From an uncultured Pseudomonadota bacterium (GTDB lineage: Bacteria > Pseudomonadota > Gammaproteobacteria > Steroidobacterales > Steroidobacteraceae), in NCBI GenBank assembly GCA_903908265.1, contig CAIVRI010000088.1, forward strand, positions 1 through 64,000: 64,000 bases of DNA, written 5' to 3'. The notes beneath the pieces are model-generated. The model saw only the letters and a program-made list of their open reading frames with translations, searched no databases and had not been told where the DNA came from. Shown here piece after piece: positions 27,333-37,852 of this stretch (position 1 is the stretch's first letter; every line of letters begins with the position of its first letter). The position numbers were made by a program, and so were the translations under genes.

Positions 27333-29215
27333 TAACCTGCGCCTAGCCACCAGCGAGCGACATGATAGGTCACGCCAGCAGCAATATAGGCGGCCAGGAA
27401 CATCGCACCAGCCACCAGCAGAGGGTGCCGCCACCCACCTGTTTCGCGACGAATCACGGCTAGCGTCGACAAGCATTGCGGGGCATACACATACCACGCC
27501 AGCAGCGACAGCGCGGTGGGCAAGCTCCATGCCTGCGCCACAATTGGTGTTAGCGCCCCGGCCACATCTTGGCCAGTTGCCGCAAGCGAATAGACCGTAC
27601 CCAACGCACCCACAGCCACCTCGCGCGCTGCCATGCCCGGCACCAGCGCAATAGAAATTTCCCAGTTGAACCCAATTGGCGCAAACACATGCGCAAGGAA
27701 GCTACCGAGCCGCCCCGCCAGGCTCCACTCGATCGCAGGCCCGGTAAACCCAGGCGGCGGTGCCGGGACGCTGGATAAGAACCAAAGCAGGATCATGAGC
27801 GCGAGTATGGTCGTGCCCACCCGACGGACGAACACCTCAATACGTTGCCACAGGCCGATACCTAGGTTGCGCAGACTCGGCCAGTGATAGGACGGGAGTT
27901 CCATCTGCAATGGCTGCAACGTGCGCTTGCCGGTCGCGAACTGTAGGCAGAACGCAGCTACAAAAGCACTCAAAAGACCCACGGCGTAGAGGACGAAGAG
28001 CACGAGACCCTGCAGGCCTACGCCCAGAGCCAACGTGCGATTGGGAATGAAGGCACCAATGAGCAGCGTATAAACCGGCAAGCGCGCCGAGCACGTCATC
28101 AAAGGCGCGATCAGGATCGTGACCAATCGATCCCGCGGATTGGGAATCGTTCGGGTGGCCATAATCCCCGGAATCGCGCAGGCAAAACTAGACAACAGCG
28201 GAATAAAAGAACGTCCCGACAAACCCACTCCGCCCATCAGACGATCCAATAAAAATGCCGCACGCGGCAGGTAGCCGGAATCCTCTAACACGAGAATGAA
28301 GGCAAACAACAAGACAATCTGCGGCAAAAACACCACTACGCTACCAGCACCAGCGAGGATGCCATCCACAAACAAGCTGCGCAGCAGTCCCGGCGCTATC
28401 GACGCGTTGATCCACCCGGCGACCATCGCAACAAGCGCAGTAAGCGCCTCCATGAACGGCCGCGCTCCAGCAAAGACCGCCTGGAACATTAAGAACAACG
28501 TTACCGCAAGAATCAGTGGGCCGAAAACCGGATGCAGGACGATGCCATCGATTCGGTCCGATGGCGTGTCGATGGGAGGATCAAGCCGTCCAACGGCCGC
28601 AAGAACCCGTTCGACTTCGCGTTGATCATTCGCCGTAGCGGCTACATCACCACGATCAGGCTCTGCCGGTTCGACGTGCTCCACAGCCACACGCACAATC
28701 GAAAAATGGGCATCTAACCATTCGACCAGCGAAGCCGCTCCATCGCGCCGCACGCCGACGGTCGATACAACCGGCACCCCAAGGGCTTCGGCCAGCGCTG
28801 CCGGTTCAACCGCCACGCCCCGACGTCGGGCCAGGTCACTCATGTTGAGCGCCACAACGAGCGGGTACCCCACCCGTTTCAGGGCAACCACCAGTCGCAG
28901 ATGACGGCTTAAATTCGTGGCATCGACCACCGCAACAATCAGATCCGGAGGCACCTCGCCGGGCAGTCGGCCTAAAATGTAGTCACAGGTCACCGCCTCG
29001 TCGGGGGTACGCGGATGCAGACTGTACGCACCGGGGAGATCCAGCACCTGCATCCGGCGACCCGCTGGGCTCGTCAACCGCCCCTCTTTGCGCTCCACCG
29101 TGACGCCGGCGTAATTGGCGATTTTTTGCCTACTTCCGGTCAATAGATTGAACAGCGCGGTCTTGCCACAATTGGGATTACCAACCAGCGCAATACAAGG
29201 CTCCAGCGGGCTCAT
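27332..29215 (-). CDS. feoB: ferrous iron transporter FeoB
   Basis: A 627-residue FeoB. The N-terminal GTPase domain has GNPNCGKTALFN (G1), AGVTVERKEG (G2), DLPGAYSL (G3) and NMSD (G4). The membrane domain has the two Gate regions (SSFACAIPGIMATRTI; LVPGMAAREVAVGALGTVY). It imports Fe2+ across the inner membrane. E. coli FeoB has 773 residues; this shorter form is of the kind seen with a separate small Cys protein downstream. The start overlaps feoA by 4 bases (ATGA). Confidence 0.96.
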   Translation of the reverse strand: MSPLEPCIALVGNPNCGKTALFNLLTGSRQKIANYAGVTVERKEGRLTSPAGRRMQVLDLPGAYSLHPRTPDEAVTCDYILGRLPGEVPPDLIVAVVDATNLSRHLRLVVALKRVGYPLVVALNMSDLARRRGVAVEPAALAEALGVPVVSTVGVRRDGAASLVEWLDAHFSIVRVAVEHVEPAEPDRGDVAATANDQREVERVLAAVGRLDPPIDTPSDRIDGIVLHPVFGPLILAVTLFLMFQAVFAGARPFMEALTALVAMVAGWINASIAPGLLRSLFVDGILAGAGSVVVFLPQIVLLFAFILVLEDSGYLPRAAFLLDRLMGGVGLSGRSFIPLLSSFACAIPGIMATRTIPNPRDRLVTILIAPLMTCSARLPVYTLLIGAFIPNRTLALGVGLQGLVLFVLYAVGLLSAFVAAFCLQFATGKRTLQPLQMELPSYHWPSLRNLGIGLWQRIEVFVRRVGTTILALMILLWFLSSVPAPPPGFTGPAIEWSLAGRLGSFLAHVFAPIGFNWEISIALVPGMAAREVAVGALGTVYSLAATGQDVAGALTPIVAQAWSLPTALSLLAWYVYAPQCLSTLAVIRRETGGWRHPLLVAGAMFLAAYIAAGVTYHVARWWLGAG

Positions 29216-29511
29216 GTAGCCCCACAGACTGGCGGCGCGAGAACCTGCACGGTGATGCAGTCTGCTTCAAAACGCCGTAGCGCGAAGGTGCCACTGCCGA
29301 GTCGCACCGCAATAGGGTCGCCGAACAAGGCACGGGCCAGCACCCGAACACGGGCACCTGGCAGGAACCCGAGCTCCGCGAGCCGTTCGGGCAGATCCGC
29401 GCTGACCCGGTCCGACTGGACCGACAGGCCAAGGATTAGCCCCTCACCGAGCAACGGCAGTTCGGTAAGCGTCAGGCGCGCGGCGGGTCGAAGGGTAGAC
29501 GGAGCCTCCAT
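29212..29511 (-). CDS. feoA: ferrous iron transport protein FeoA
   Basis: A 99-residue SH3-like protein that supports FeoB. The core, LAELGFLPGARVRVLARALF followed by DPIAVRLGSGTFALRRFEA, is typical of FeoA; the N-terminal extension of about 20 residues is longer than usual. It is the first gene of the feoA-feoB-small protein operon, and a Fur-box-like palindrome lies 12 bases upstream of the ATG. Confidence 0.95.
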   Translation of the reverse strand: MEAPSTLRPAARLTLTELPLLGEGLILGLSVQSDRVSADLPERLAELGFLPGARVRVLARALFGDPIAVRLGSGTFALRRFEADCITVQVLAPPVCGAT

Positions 29512-29522
29512 GCGCCTATCTT

Positions 29523-29543
29523 AAATGAGAATAGGTCGCATTT
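29523..29543 (-). promoter_or_regulatory. Fur-box-like palindrome upstream of feoA
   Basis: On the plus strand the site reads AAATGAGA, five bases, TCGCATTT. The arms are inverted repeats with one mismatch and match the ATGAGAAT half-site style of Fur boxes. It lies 12 bases before the feoA ATG, where a bound Fe2+-Fur would block transcription, so iron repression of feoAB is likely. Confidence 0.65.
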
Positions 29544-29591
29544 ACATTAGGGAATACCGACAGAATTGCCGACGTCCCCACCAGCGACCGG

Positions 29592-30965
29592 TCAATGATC
29601 CGCCGCAACCCCTCCGAGAGACTTCAAAAGCGTCAGGATTTCGTCGGTTTTAGACTGCATGAGCGCCGCGTCGGCCCGACTTTCCACATTCAGGCGAAGC
29701 AAGGGCTCGGTATTGGACGAACGCAAGTTCAGACGCCAGTCAGCAAACTCGATCGAAACGCCATCGGTATAGTCGCTGCGCTTGGCCAACGGTAGGTACC
29801 GTGCCTCGATTGCTGCAATAGCCGCTTTGCTATCGGGAACGCGCAAATTGATCTCGCCGCTTGCAGGAAACGCCCGCATGCGTTCTCCCACCAACTGCGC
29901 CAATGACTTGCCCGATTCGCTGATGACCTGCGCAAGCACCAGCCACGGAATCATGCCGCTATCGCAATAGGCAAACTCACGAAAGTAATGATGGGCACTC
30001 ATCTCGCCGCCATAAGCGGCATCCACTTCGCGCATCGTAGCCTTGATGAAAGCATGACCGGACTTGCACTGCACGGCACGACCGCCGTGTTGCTCCACAA
30101 TCTCAATCGTGTTCCAAGTCAGCCGCGGGTCGTGCACGATCGCTGCGCCCTTTGACCGCGCCAAAAACACCGAGGCCAGCAGCCCCACGATGTAGTAACC
30201 CTCAATAAAGGTTCCTTCATGATCAAAGAAGAAGCAGCGGTCGTAATCACCATCCCAGGCGATACCCATATCCGCCCCTGCACGCACCACCGCCGCAGAT
30301 ACGGGCGCCCGATTCTGCTCGAGCATTGGATTCGGAACGCCTTGCGGGAACGTCCCGTCCGGCAAGTGGTTCATCTTAATGAACTGGAACGGCAGGTACT
30401 GTTCCAGTGTATCGACCACCAAACCCGCGCCGCCATTACCCGCATTGCAGACGATCTTCAGCGGCTTCAGCTTGGACCGATCAACGTAGGACAGCAGGTG
30501 CGCAATATAGGCAGGTCCGGTATCGGTGAGGGTGACGGAGCCTACTTGCGCCGGCGTCGGAAAAACGGCGGCCTCTGCAAAAGCGCGAATGTCCTTTAAC
30601 CCCGTATCAGCGGAAATGGGCCTTGAACCCTCACGGACAAATTTCATGCCATTGTAGTCAGGCGGGTTATGGCTCGCTGTAACCATAATGCCGCCATCGA
30701 GGCCGAGCGCGAACGTCGAGAAATAAACGCCCTCGGTGCCACACAAACCGATATCGACGACATCCACTCCGGAGTCCACCAATCCCTGAATGACTTGCCT
30801 CGCAAGCGTATCGCTCGATAGGCGAATATCCCGACCGACGCAAACACGCTTCGGCTGAAGGAACTGCGCATAACCTCGAGCCACTCGGTAGGCAATATCT
30901 TCATTCAACTCAGTAGGAATACGACCACGCAGGTCGTAGGCCTTGAAGGCGGTGATGGCGTTCAT
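29592..30965 (-). CDS. phosphomannomutase/phosphoglucomutase
   Basis: A 457-residue alpha-D-phosphohexomutase of the CpsG/AlgC group. The catalytic phosphoserine loop TASHNPPDYNGMKF (Ser98), the metal loop DGDYDRCFFF and the sugar-binding GEMSAHHYF (usually GExSGHxxF) are visible. It interconverts mannose-6-P and mannose-1-P (and often the glucose pair). It lies 36 bases after manC, so it is probably the last gene of a ugd-manC-pmm unit feeding GDP-mannose and UDP-glucuronate to polysaccharide synthesis. Confidence 0.93.
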   Translation of the reverse strand: MNAITAFKAYDLRGRIPTELNEDIAYRVARGYAQFLQPKRVCVGRDIRLSSDTLARQVIQGLVDSGVDVVDIGLCGTEGVYFSTFALGLDGGIMVTASHNPPDYNGMKFVREGSRPISADTGLKDIRAFAEAAVFPTPAQVGSVTLTDTGPAYIAHLLSYVDRSKLKPLKIVCNAGNGGAGLVVDTLEQYLPFQFIKMNHLPDGTFPQGVPNPMLEQNRAPVSAAVVRAGADMGIAWDGDYDRCFFFDHEGTFIEGYYIVGLLASVFLARSKGAAIVHDPRLTWNTIEIVEQHGGRAVQCKSGHAFIKATMREVDAAYGGEMSAHHYFREFAYCDSGMIPWLVLAQVISESGKSLAQLVGERMRAFPASGEINLRVPDSKAAIAAIEARYLPLAKRSDYTDGVSIEFADWRLNLRSSNTEPLLRLNVESRADAALMQSKTDEILTLLKSLGGVAADH

Positions 30966-31001
30966 AGTTTGCGGTCTCGTTGCCTTAACACGAAGAATCG
31001 A

Positions 31002-32423
31002 TCAAGTGTTGGTGCCCTGGCGACCATAATTATCCTCGAAGCGGACGATATCGTCCTCCCCAAGGTAGGAGCCCGACTGTACCTCAATGATGTGTAGCGG
31101 CACCCGACCCGGATTCTGGATGCGGTGCTTCGCGCCGACGGGAATGTACGTCGACTGATTTTCCGACAACAGAAACACTTTTTCATCGCAGGTAATCTGT
31201 GCGGTCCCCGACACCACAATCCAGTGCTCAGCACGATGGTGATGCATCTGCAACGACAAGATCGCACCTGGGTTAACGACCAAGCGCTTCACCTGAAAAC
31301 GCTCCCCTGTGTCGACACTGTCGTAGCTACCCCAAGGTCTCAAGACCTCCCGGTGCACGGAAGGCTCGGAACGCTGGGCCGCTTTCAACTTTGCGACGAG
31401 TATTTTAACGTCCTGAACCCGCGCCTTCGGGGCCACGAGGACCGCGTCCTTGGTCTCAACCACAACGTGATCAACTAGGCCCACCGTCGCGATCAAACGC
31501 CCCGAAGAGTACAAATAACAGCCCGACGTATCATCGGAAATGACATCTCCACGGGTGACATTGCCGCGCGCGTCCGCCGGCAGGCTCTCATGCAACGCCG
31601 ACCACGAACCCACGTCGCTCCAACCGGCTTCAAGTGGGACAACGACCGCCGCACGGGTTTTCTCCATAACAGCGTAATCGATCGAATCACTGGCACAGCG
31701 GCCAAAGGACTCAACCCCGAGCCTAAGGAAGTCAAGATCTCGATGCGCATCGGCAAAAGCCGCTACGCACGCGGAGAGCATCTCCGGATTGAATTTCGCC
31801 AATTCCTCGACATAACGTCGCGCCGAAAACAGAAACATGCCGCTGTTCCAGAGATACTCCCCGCAAGCAACGTACTCGAGTGCGCGATCCGCACTCGGTT
31901 TCTCCACAAACTGGGCGATCGGATACGCCGGCCCCTCGCCTGGCGCACGGCGGATATAGCCATAACCAACCTCTGGGGCCGTCGGCACGACGCCGAAGGT
32001 CACCAAATGGCCAGACATCGCAGCGCTTACGCCAATGTGCACGGCCTTTTGAAACGCGGGCACGTCGCGCAGCAAGTGATCGGCCGGCATGACGAGCAAT
32101 ACGGCATCTTCTCCCGCAGGCCCAGCCAATGCGGCCAGCGCAGCGATCGCCACGGCCGGCGCAGTATTGCGACCGACCGGCTCTAGAATAATCTCACCCA
32201 CCGGAGCGCCAATCGCCCGCAATTGCTCAGCTACCAAGAATCGGTGATGCGCATTGCAGATCACCATCGGTGGGGCCGCATGCAAACCGTCGAGCCGGCG
32301 CACTGTGTCTTGCAGCATCGTCTCCTCACCGACGAGCGGCAGGAACTGTTTTGGATGCAATTCACGCGACAGCGGCCATAGGCGCGTGCCGGAACCACCA
32401 GACAGAATCACGGGTACAAGCAC
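31002..32423 (-). CDS. manC: mannose-1-P guanylyltransferase / mannose-6-P isomerase
   Basis: A 473-residue bifunctional type II enzyme. The N-terminal nucleotidyltransferase has SGGSGTRLWPLSRELHPKQF and the later FVEKPSADRA block; the C-terminal cupin isomerase has LQMHHHRAEHWIVVSGTA and YIPVGAKHRIQNPG. It makes GDP-mannose from mannose-1-P and supplies mannose-6-P from fructose-6-P. It is preceded by ugd (20 bases) and followed by the phosphohexomutase. Confidence 0.95.
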   Translation of the reverse strand: MLVPVILSGGSGTRLWPLSRELHPKQFLPLVGEETMLQDTVRRLDGLHAAPPMVICNAHHRFLVAEQLRAIGAPVGEIILEPVGRNTAPAVAIAALAALAGPAGEDAVLLVMPADHLLRDVPAFQKAVHIGVSAAMSGHLVTFGVVPTAPEVGYGYIRRAPGEGPAYPIAQFVEKPSADRALEYVACGEYLWNSGMFLFSARRYVEELAKFNPEMLSACVAAFADAHRDLDFLRLGVESFGRCASDSIDYAVMEKTRAAVVVPLEAGWSDVGSWSALHESLPADARGNVTRGDVISDDTSGCYLYSSGRLIATVGLVDHVVVETKDAVLVAPKARVQDVKILVAKLKAAQRSEPSVHREVLRPWGSYDSVDTGERFQVKRLVVNPGAILSLQMHHHRAEHWIVVSGTAQITCDEKVFLLSENQSTYIPVGAKHRIQNPGRVPLHIIEVQSGSYLGEDDIVRFEDNYGRQGTNT

Positions 32424-32443
32424 GACGACTCCTCGAGTACTGT

Positions 32444-33787
32444 TCAGACTACATCGGGGACTTTATCCCCGCGGCCAATGCCATAATAAGTGAAGCCCAA
32501 CCGACGCATCAACGCCGGATCGTATAAATTACGACCATCGAAAATGACTGGTGCTGACAAAGCCGCCTTGAGCACATCGAAATCGGGACTGCGAAACTCA
32601 CGCCATTCGGTCACGATGGCGAGAGCATCGGCACCGTCTAACGCTGACTCCATGGACTTACAGAAAATCAGATCGGGCCGATCACCGTACAGTCGTCGGG
32701 TCTCCTCCATCGCAACCGGGTCATACGCGCGCACTGCTGCGCCAGCCGCCCAAAGCGCCTCGAGCAAAACCCGACTCGGCGCCTCTCGCATGTCGTCCGT
32801 ATTGGGCTTGAATGCAAGCCCCCACACAGCAATCGTCTTGCCGGCCACTACGCCACCGAAGTGCGCAACTATCTTTTGGAACAACACGGTCTTCTGACGC
32901 GCATTAACGCCTTCGACCGCGGTGAGGATTAGCGGTTCGTAGCCGGTGGCCCGAGCCGATCGCTCCAGCGCTTGTACATCCTTGGGGAAACACGATCCCC
33001 CATAGCCAACTCCAGGATAGATGAAGTGATAACCGATACGTGGATCGGATCCAATCCCGACTCTCACCTTCTCCACATCCGCACCGACACGCTCGGCCAA
33101 ATTTGCGATCTCATTCATGAACGAAATCTTGGTGGCGAGCAGCGCATTTGCTGCATATTTCGTCAATTCTGCGGATCGAATGTCCATCACGATCAAGCGC
33201 TCATGGTTGCGCGTAAACGGCTCGTAGAGCGCTCGCATGAGCTCCGTAACGTGCATATTCTCTGTGCCAACAACGATACGATCGGGCCGCATAAAGTCAG
33301 TGATCGCGTCACCTTCTTTAAGAAACTCCGGGTTCGAGACAACGTCGAATGGGTGCGTGACTGCGCGCTCAGCAAGCGCTCCGTCCAGAGCCGTTCGTAC
33401 TCGATCGGCCGTGCCTACCGGAACGGTAGACTTGGTCACGACGACCTTGTAGTCGGTCATGTGCAGACCGATGGTACGGGCCACCGCGAGAACATAAGAC
33501 AGGTCGGCCGACCCATCCTCATCCGGCGGCGTACCGACGGCGATCATCTGAAAAAGGCCATGCGCAACGCCTTCGGCGGCATTCGTGGTAAACCGCAGAC
33601 GTCCTTTCGCTCGATTGCGTTCAATCAGTTCGTCGAGGCCCGGTTCGTGAATGGGAACTTCACCTGCATTCAACCGCGCAATCTTGCGCGGATCGACGTC
33701 CACACAGACCACCGTATTACCGGCATCCGCCAAACAGGCACCGGTCACGAGACCCACGTAGCCGGAACCAAAGATGGTGATCTTCAT
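32444..33787 (-). CDS. ugd: UDP-glucose 6-dehydrogenase
   Basis: A 447-residue NAD-dependent dehydrogenase that oxidises UDP-glucose to UDP-glucuronate. It starts [20 protein letters not shown] (Rossmann GxGxxG). The catalytic Cys lies in [14 protein letters not shown]. The FP after Cys is typical of Ugd; GDP-mannose dehydrogenases usually read differently here, but with manC and a phosphomannomutase downstream that alternative deserves a thought. The ATG at 33787 is chosen over the open frame to 33904 because GGGAG lies just upstream and the Rossmann motif begins at residue 5. Confidence 0.92.
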   Translation of the reverse strand: MKITIFGSGYVGLVTGACLADAGNTVVCVDVDPRKIARLNAGEVPIHEPGLDELIERNRAKGRLRFTTNAAEGVAHGLFQMIAVGTPPDEDGSADLSYVLAVARTIGLHMTDYKVVVTKSTVPVGTADRVRTALDGALAERAVTHPFDVVSNPEFLKEGDAITDFMRPDRIVVGTENMHVTELMRALYEPFTRNHERLIVMDIRSAELTKYAANALLATKISFMNEIANLAERVGADVEKVRVGIGSDPRIGYHFIYPGVGYGGSCFPKDVQALERSARATGYEPLILTAVEGVNARQKTVLFQKIVAHFGGVVAGKTIAVWGLAFKPNTDDMREAPSRVLLEALWAAGAAVRAYDPVAMEETRRLYGDRPDLIFCKSMESALDGADALAIVTEWREFRSPDFDVLKAALSAPVIFDGRNLYDPALMRRLGFTYYGIGRGDKVPDVV

Positions 33788-33943
33788 TGCTCGCTCCCTA
33801 AATTCCCGCCGCGCATGGCTCAAACTGGAGCCGTCCAGGCACCAACCTCTAGCCAATCCAGACAGACCTGACAGGATTCCGCGCAGCATCGACACGGAAA
33901 ACACCAGCCAGAGCCGCGCCTACCGTTCCAATTGTACTGCCTA

Positions 33944-34858
33944 TTAGTTAAAAAGCCGCTTTGGGGCAACGGAACCGGCCCGCAGTTGGCCCAGGCCCAG
34001 AAACCGGCCTGACCCACCGTAGACCTTCACCATGCCGTCAGCGGCATCAACGGCTATCTGCTGACCATGCATAAAACGGCCTTCATCGTCCGCGCCGAGC
34101 TGGATCGAGGGCCACTGGCCCAGCGCAACGTCAGCGGCAACTAGGAGACCGTCCAAGTCAGCCTCGCGGCCGGCCAACGCCTCTAGCGCATCCAGTGTGT
34201 GGACCGGGTAACGTGTAAACGCATCGCCAACATCCGTCCGACGAAGCGCCGACAGATGACCCACGGTCCCCAAAGCAAGCGCCAGGTCCTCGCCTAACGT
34301 GCGAACGTAGGTGCCCTTTGAACAGCGTACGTCAAAGATCACCTCTGCAGCGGACCAGCCTACTAGGTCGATCGCGGAAATTCGCACCGCGCGGGGCTCA
34401 CGCTCAACTGTCTCACCACGCCGGGCAATCTTATACAGTGCTTCGCCATCGCGCTTCAGTGCCGAATACATCGGCGGAATTTGGGAAGTTTCACCAAGAA
34501 AGCGGGACAAGGCGTCCACCAGTAGCGCGTGATTCAGTTCTGGCACCGGCGAGGACGCGATCACCTCGCCTTCACGATCGCCCGTATTCGTGCGCTGCCC
34601 AAGCGCCACAGTCGCAACATACCGTTTATCCGCATCGAGCAAAAAGCCAGCGACTTTGGTGGCCTCGCCGAAGCACAAAGGCAAAACACCCGTCGCCATC
34701 GGATCGAGACTGCCCGTATGACCTGCCTTCTCGGCGCGGAAGAGGCGCCGTACGATTTGTAGCGCCTGATTGGATGTCAGCCCAAGCGGCTTATCGAGGA
34801 GAAGAATACCATCGACTCGCCGCCAGACCGTCCGCACGCGGCCGGCAAAAACCGTCAT
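33944..34858 (-). CDS. truB: tRNA pseudouridine(55) synthase
   Basis: A 304-residue TruB that makes pseudouridine 55 in the tRNA T loop. Motifs are LLLDKPLGLTSNQAL, then AGHTGSLDPMATGVLPLCFG with the catalytic Asp, and later SKGTYVRTLGEDLA. The C-terminal domain (LGQLRAGSVAPKRLFN) is of usual length. Its start overlaps rbfA by 4 bases, as is common in this operon. About 155 bases separate it from ugd. Confidence 0.97.
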   Translation of the reverse strand: MTVFAGRVRTVWRRVDGILLLDKPLGLTSNQALQIVRRLFRAEKAGHTGSLDPMATGVLPLCFGEATKVAGFLLDADKRYVATVALGQRTNTGDREGEVIASSPVPELNHALLVDALSRFLGETSQIPPMYSALKRDGEALYKIARRGETVEREPRAVRISAIDLVGWSAAEVIFDVRCSKGTYVRTLGEDLALALGTVGHLSALRRTDVGDAFTRYPVHTLDALEALAGREADLDGLLVAADVALGQWPSIQLGADDEGRFMHGQQIAVDAADGMVKVYGGSGRFLGLGQLRAGSVAPKRLFN

Positions 34859-35289
34859 TCCGCCGGATCGCCCGGCAGCTCAGCCTCGGCCTCGGCCTCG
34901 GGCTCGCTTGGAAGCGGATGTTCCTCCGTCAGACGCGCATCACTCTCCATCGCCTTATTGATCAAGGTCGACAAGCGCGCCGCTTCGTCGAGACTGTGGT
35001 CCACCACAAAGCGCAGCTCCGGCACGTGTCGAACCTCCAACTGCTTCTTGAGATGAATACGCAGAAAGCCGGAGGCAGACGCAAGCGCAGCGCCCACTTC
35101 GGCCGCCGTTCTCTTGCCATCGAATGGCACAAAGTAAACCTTGGCGTGACTCAAATCGCGACTCAATTCCACCGTCGTGAAAGTAACGAGCCCGACGCGG
35201 GGGTCTTTAACTTCACGACGCACCAACTCAGAGATCAGACGTAGCATCTGCTCTTCGAGTCGGCGGCCTCGTTGAAAATCACGAGGCAC
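34855..35289 (-). CDS. rbfA: ribosome-binding factor A
   Basis: A 144-residue KH-like 30S maturation factor. Typical are the start MPRDFQRGRRLEEQMLRLIS, KDPRVGLVTFTTVELSRDL and HVPELRFVVDHSLDEAARLS. The C-terminal tail is acidic (SEPEAEAEAELPGDPAE). It is one base downstream of infB and overlaps truB by 4 bases. Confidence 0.96.
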   Translation of the reverse strand: MPRDFQRGRRLEEQMLRLISELVRREVKDPRVGLVTFTTVELSRDLSHAKVYFVPFDGKRTAAEVGAALASASGFLRIHLKKQLEVRHVPELRFVVDHSLDEAARLSTLINKAMESDARLTEEHPLPSEPEAEAEAELPGDPAE

Positions 35290-35290
35290 T

Positions 35291-37840
35291 CTAGAGCGTC
35301 CTAATGATCGTCACGCGCTCGTAGCACTCAATCTGGTCACCGGCGCGAACGTCATTGTAGTTCTTCACCGCGATACCGCACTCCGTACCTGAGCGAACCT
35401 CGGCCACGTCGTCTTTGTAACGACGCAGCGATTCGAGCGCGCCTTCGAAAATTACAACGTTGTCACGAAGCACACGGATAGGGTTGTTACGCTTCACAAA
35501 TCCATCGATTACGAGGCAACCCGCCACTTGGCCGAACTTGCTCGAACGGAACACATCGCGCACCTGAGCGAGACCAACGATGCTATCGCGAATTTCGGGA
35601 TGCAGCATGCCTGACAAGGCAGCGCGCACATCATCGATCGCTTCGTAAATAATGCTGTAGTGCTGAATCGACACCCCGTGCTCTTTAAGCGCAGATCGAG
35701 CTGCCGCATCTGCCCGCACGTTGAACGCGATGATCCGCGCGTTCGATGCCGAGGCCAACATCACGTCTGATTCCGTTATGCCGCCCACGCCCGAGGAGAT
35801 CACTTTAACTGCGACCTCGCTGGTGGAAAGCTTCTGCAGAGAATCTCGCAATGCCTCAGCCGATCCCTGTACATCTGACTTGATGACAACCTGCACAGTC
35901 TGGGTCTTGCCCTCTTCCAACTGGGAAAAGACATCTTCGAACTTCGGTGCCCGCTGGGCCAGCTTCACATCGCGGAACTTACCCTGACGATGCATAGCCA
36001 CTTCGCGAGCTTTACGCTCGCTTTCGACGACCATAAAGTCATCACCCGCATGCGGCGCGCCTGAAAGGCCCAAAACCTGCACTGGGATCGAGGGACCCGC
36101 ACTCGCCGTGGGAGCGCCCGTCTCGTCGAACATTGCACGGACCCGACCATACTCTTGGCCAGCAATGATGGGATCGCCTTGCTTTAAGGTGCCGCGTTTG
36201 ACGAGGACAGTCGCGACAGCGCCACGACCTTTCTCGATGCTCGACTCCAGCACGACGCCAACAGCGGTACCCGCCGGCGACGCGCGCAGCTCAAGCACTT
36301 CAGCTTGCAGCAACAATGACTCGAGCAGTTGATCAACGCCGAGACCGGTTTTTGCCGACACCGGCACGAAAATTGCGTCGCCACCGTACTCTTCCGGCAC
36401 GATGCCATGTTGAAGCAGTTCGCTCTTGACGCGATCGGGCTCCGCTTCCGGCTTGTCCATTTTGTTTAGCGCGACGACGATCGGAACGCCTGCCGCCTTC
36501 GCGTGCTCGATCGCCTCAATCGTCTGTGGCATGACGCCGTCATCGGCTGCCACTACAAGCACTACGATATCGGTGATTTGCGCACCGCGCGCACGCATCG
36601 ACGAGAAGGCCGCGTGGCCTGGCGTATCGATGAATGTGATAATGCCTCGCGGCGTCGTCACATGGTAAGCACCAATGTGCTGAGTTATTCCGCCGGCTTC
36701 ACCGGCGGCAACTTTCGCGCGCCGGATGTAATCTAGCAAAGACGTCTTACCATGATCGACGTGACCCATAATGGTCACGACCGGCGGACGCGGCAACAGA
36801 TCACCCTGCAGCGTCGGATCGGTAACCAAGGAATCTTCCAGCGCATTTTCGCGTAGCGCCTTGGCGGTATGACCCAACTCCTCTACGACGAGAACAGCTG
36901 TGTCCTGATCGAGCGGCTGATTAATCGTCGCCATGACGCCCATATTCATGAGCGCTTTGATCAGTTCCGCGCCCTTAACAGCCATTTTCTGTGCCAACTC
37001 AGCGACCGTGATGGTCTCTGGAATCGACACTTCGCGCTTTACCGGCGTAGTCGGCATCTCAAAGCCATGACGCCCCTCAGCGGACGCGCCGCCACCACTG
37101 CCACCGCGCCGGAATGCCTTCGCTGGCTTTTTCTTCTTGAATCGATTGCTCGCATCAGAAGAAACGTGCAATTCCTGGCGACCGTAGCGCGTCTCGCGTG
37201 AGTCACGATTATCGACGACTGGCTGAACAAATCGCTCAGGCTTGGTTGGCAGTGGCGTTGCGCTGACATCGGGCACAGCAGCGGCCTTACGAGCGCGATC
37301 CGCTTCCTCACGCACCGCTTGCTCGGCCTGGCGCCGCACTTCTTCTTCGGCAGCGAGACGGGCGTTTTCGATGGCCTGGATGCGTTTCGCTTCGTCAGCG
37401 ATCTTTCGAGCTTCTTCATCAGCAATCCGCTGACGCTCGTCTTCAACGGCACGAATAGCGGCTTCTTCCGCCTCACGCACACGATCGATTTCATCCTGCG
37501 CTGCACGAGCTTGCTCTTCAAGCACGCCACGGTTTATGTAGGTACGCTTCGTGCGCACTTCGACGCTCACGGTCCGGGCGCGGCCCTGGGCCGCACTAAC
37601 CTTAATCTCGCTCTGCGTCTTGCGCTTCAACGTGATCTTACGCGGGCCAGCATTACTGCCGTCATCTTCCGCGTGTCCGTGGGAACGGCGCAGAAATGCT
37701 AGCAACTCACCCTTCTGCTCGTCGGTAATCGAGGCGTCAGAGCCGCCGACGGTAATACCGGCTTCTTCGAATTGCTTTAGCAGCTTCTCAACCGGGATCT
37801 TTAAGACCTCGGCGAATTGGACTACGGTAACATCAGACAT
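35291..37840 (-). CDS. infB: translation initiation factor IF-2
   Basis: An 849-residue IF-2. N-terminal IF2_N domain ([19 protein letters not shown]), a long Ala/Glu/Arg-rich coiled region (about 80-215), a second IF2_N-like segment ([20 protein letters not shown]), then the GTPase domain with [16 protein letters not shown] (G1), [12 protein letters not shown] (G2), DTPGH (G3) and NKMD (G4). C-terminal domains follow up to [11 protein letters not shown]. It delivers initiator tRNA to the 30S subunit. It lies 12 bases after nusA. Confidence 0.98.
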   Translation of the reverse strand: MSDVTVVQFAEVLKIPVEKLLKQFEEAGITVGGSDASITDEQKGELLAFLRRSHGHAEDDGSNAGPRKITLKRKTQSEIKVSAAQGRARTVSVEVRTKRTYINRGVLEEQARAAQDEIDRVREAEEAAIRAVEDERQRIADEEARKIADEAKRIQAIENARLAAEEEVRRQAEQAVREEADRARKAAAVPDVSATPLPTKPERFVQPVVDNRDSRETRYGRQELHVSSDASNRFKKKKPAKAFRRGGSGGGASAEGRHGFEMPTTPVKREVSIPETITVAELAQKMAVKGAELIKALMNMGVMATINQPLDQDTAVLVVEELGHTAKALRENALEDSLVTDPTLQGDLLPRPPVVTIMGHVDHGKTSLLDYIRRAKVAAGEAGGITQHIGAYHVTTPRGIITFIDTPGHAAFSSMRARGAQITDIVVLVVAADDGVMPQTIEAIEHAKAAGVPIVVALNKMDKPEAEPDRVKSELLQHGIVPEEYGGDAIFVPVSAKTGLGVDQLLESLLLQAEVLELRASPAGTAVGVVLESSIEKGRGAVATVLVKRGTLKQGDPIIAGQEYGRVRAMFDETGAPTASAGPSIPVQVLGLSGAPHAGDDFMVVESERKAREVAMHRQGKFRDVKLAQRAPKFEDVFSQLEEGKTQTVQVVIKSDVQGSAEALRDSLQKLSTSEVAVKVISSGVGGITESDVMLASASNARIIAFNVRADAAARSALKEHGVSIQHYSIIYEAIDDVRAALSGMLHPEIRDSIVGLAQVRDVFRSSKFGQVAGCLVIDGFVKRNNPIRVLRDNVVIFEGALESLRRYKDDVAEVRSGTECGIAVKNYNDVRAGDQIECYERVTIIRTL

Positions 37841-37852
37841 TCAGAAACTCCC

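Noticed and set aside
32444-33904. Longer N-terminus of Ugd
   Set aside because: The Rossmann motif starts right after the ATG at 33787, and the extra 39 residues do not match.
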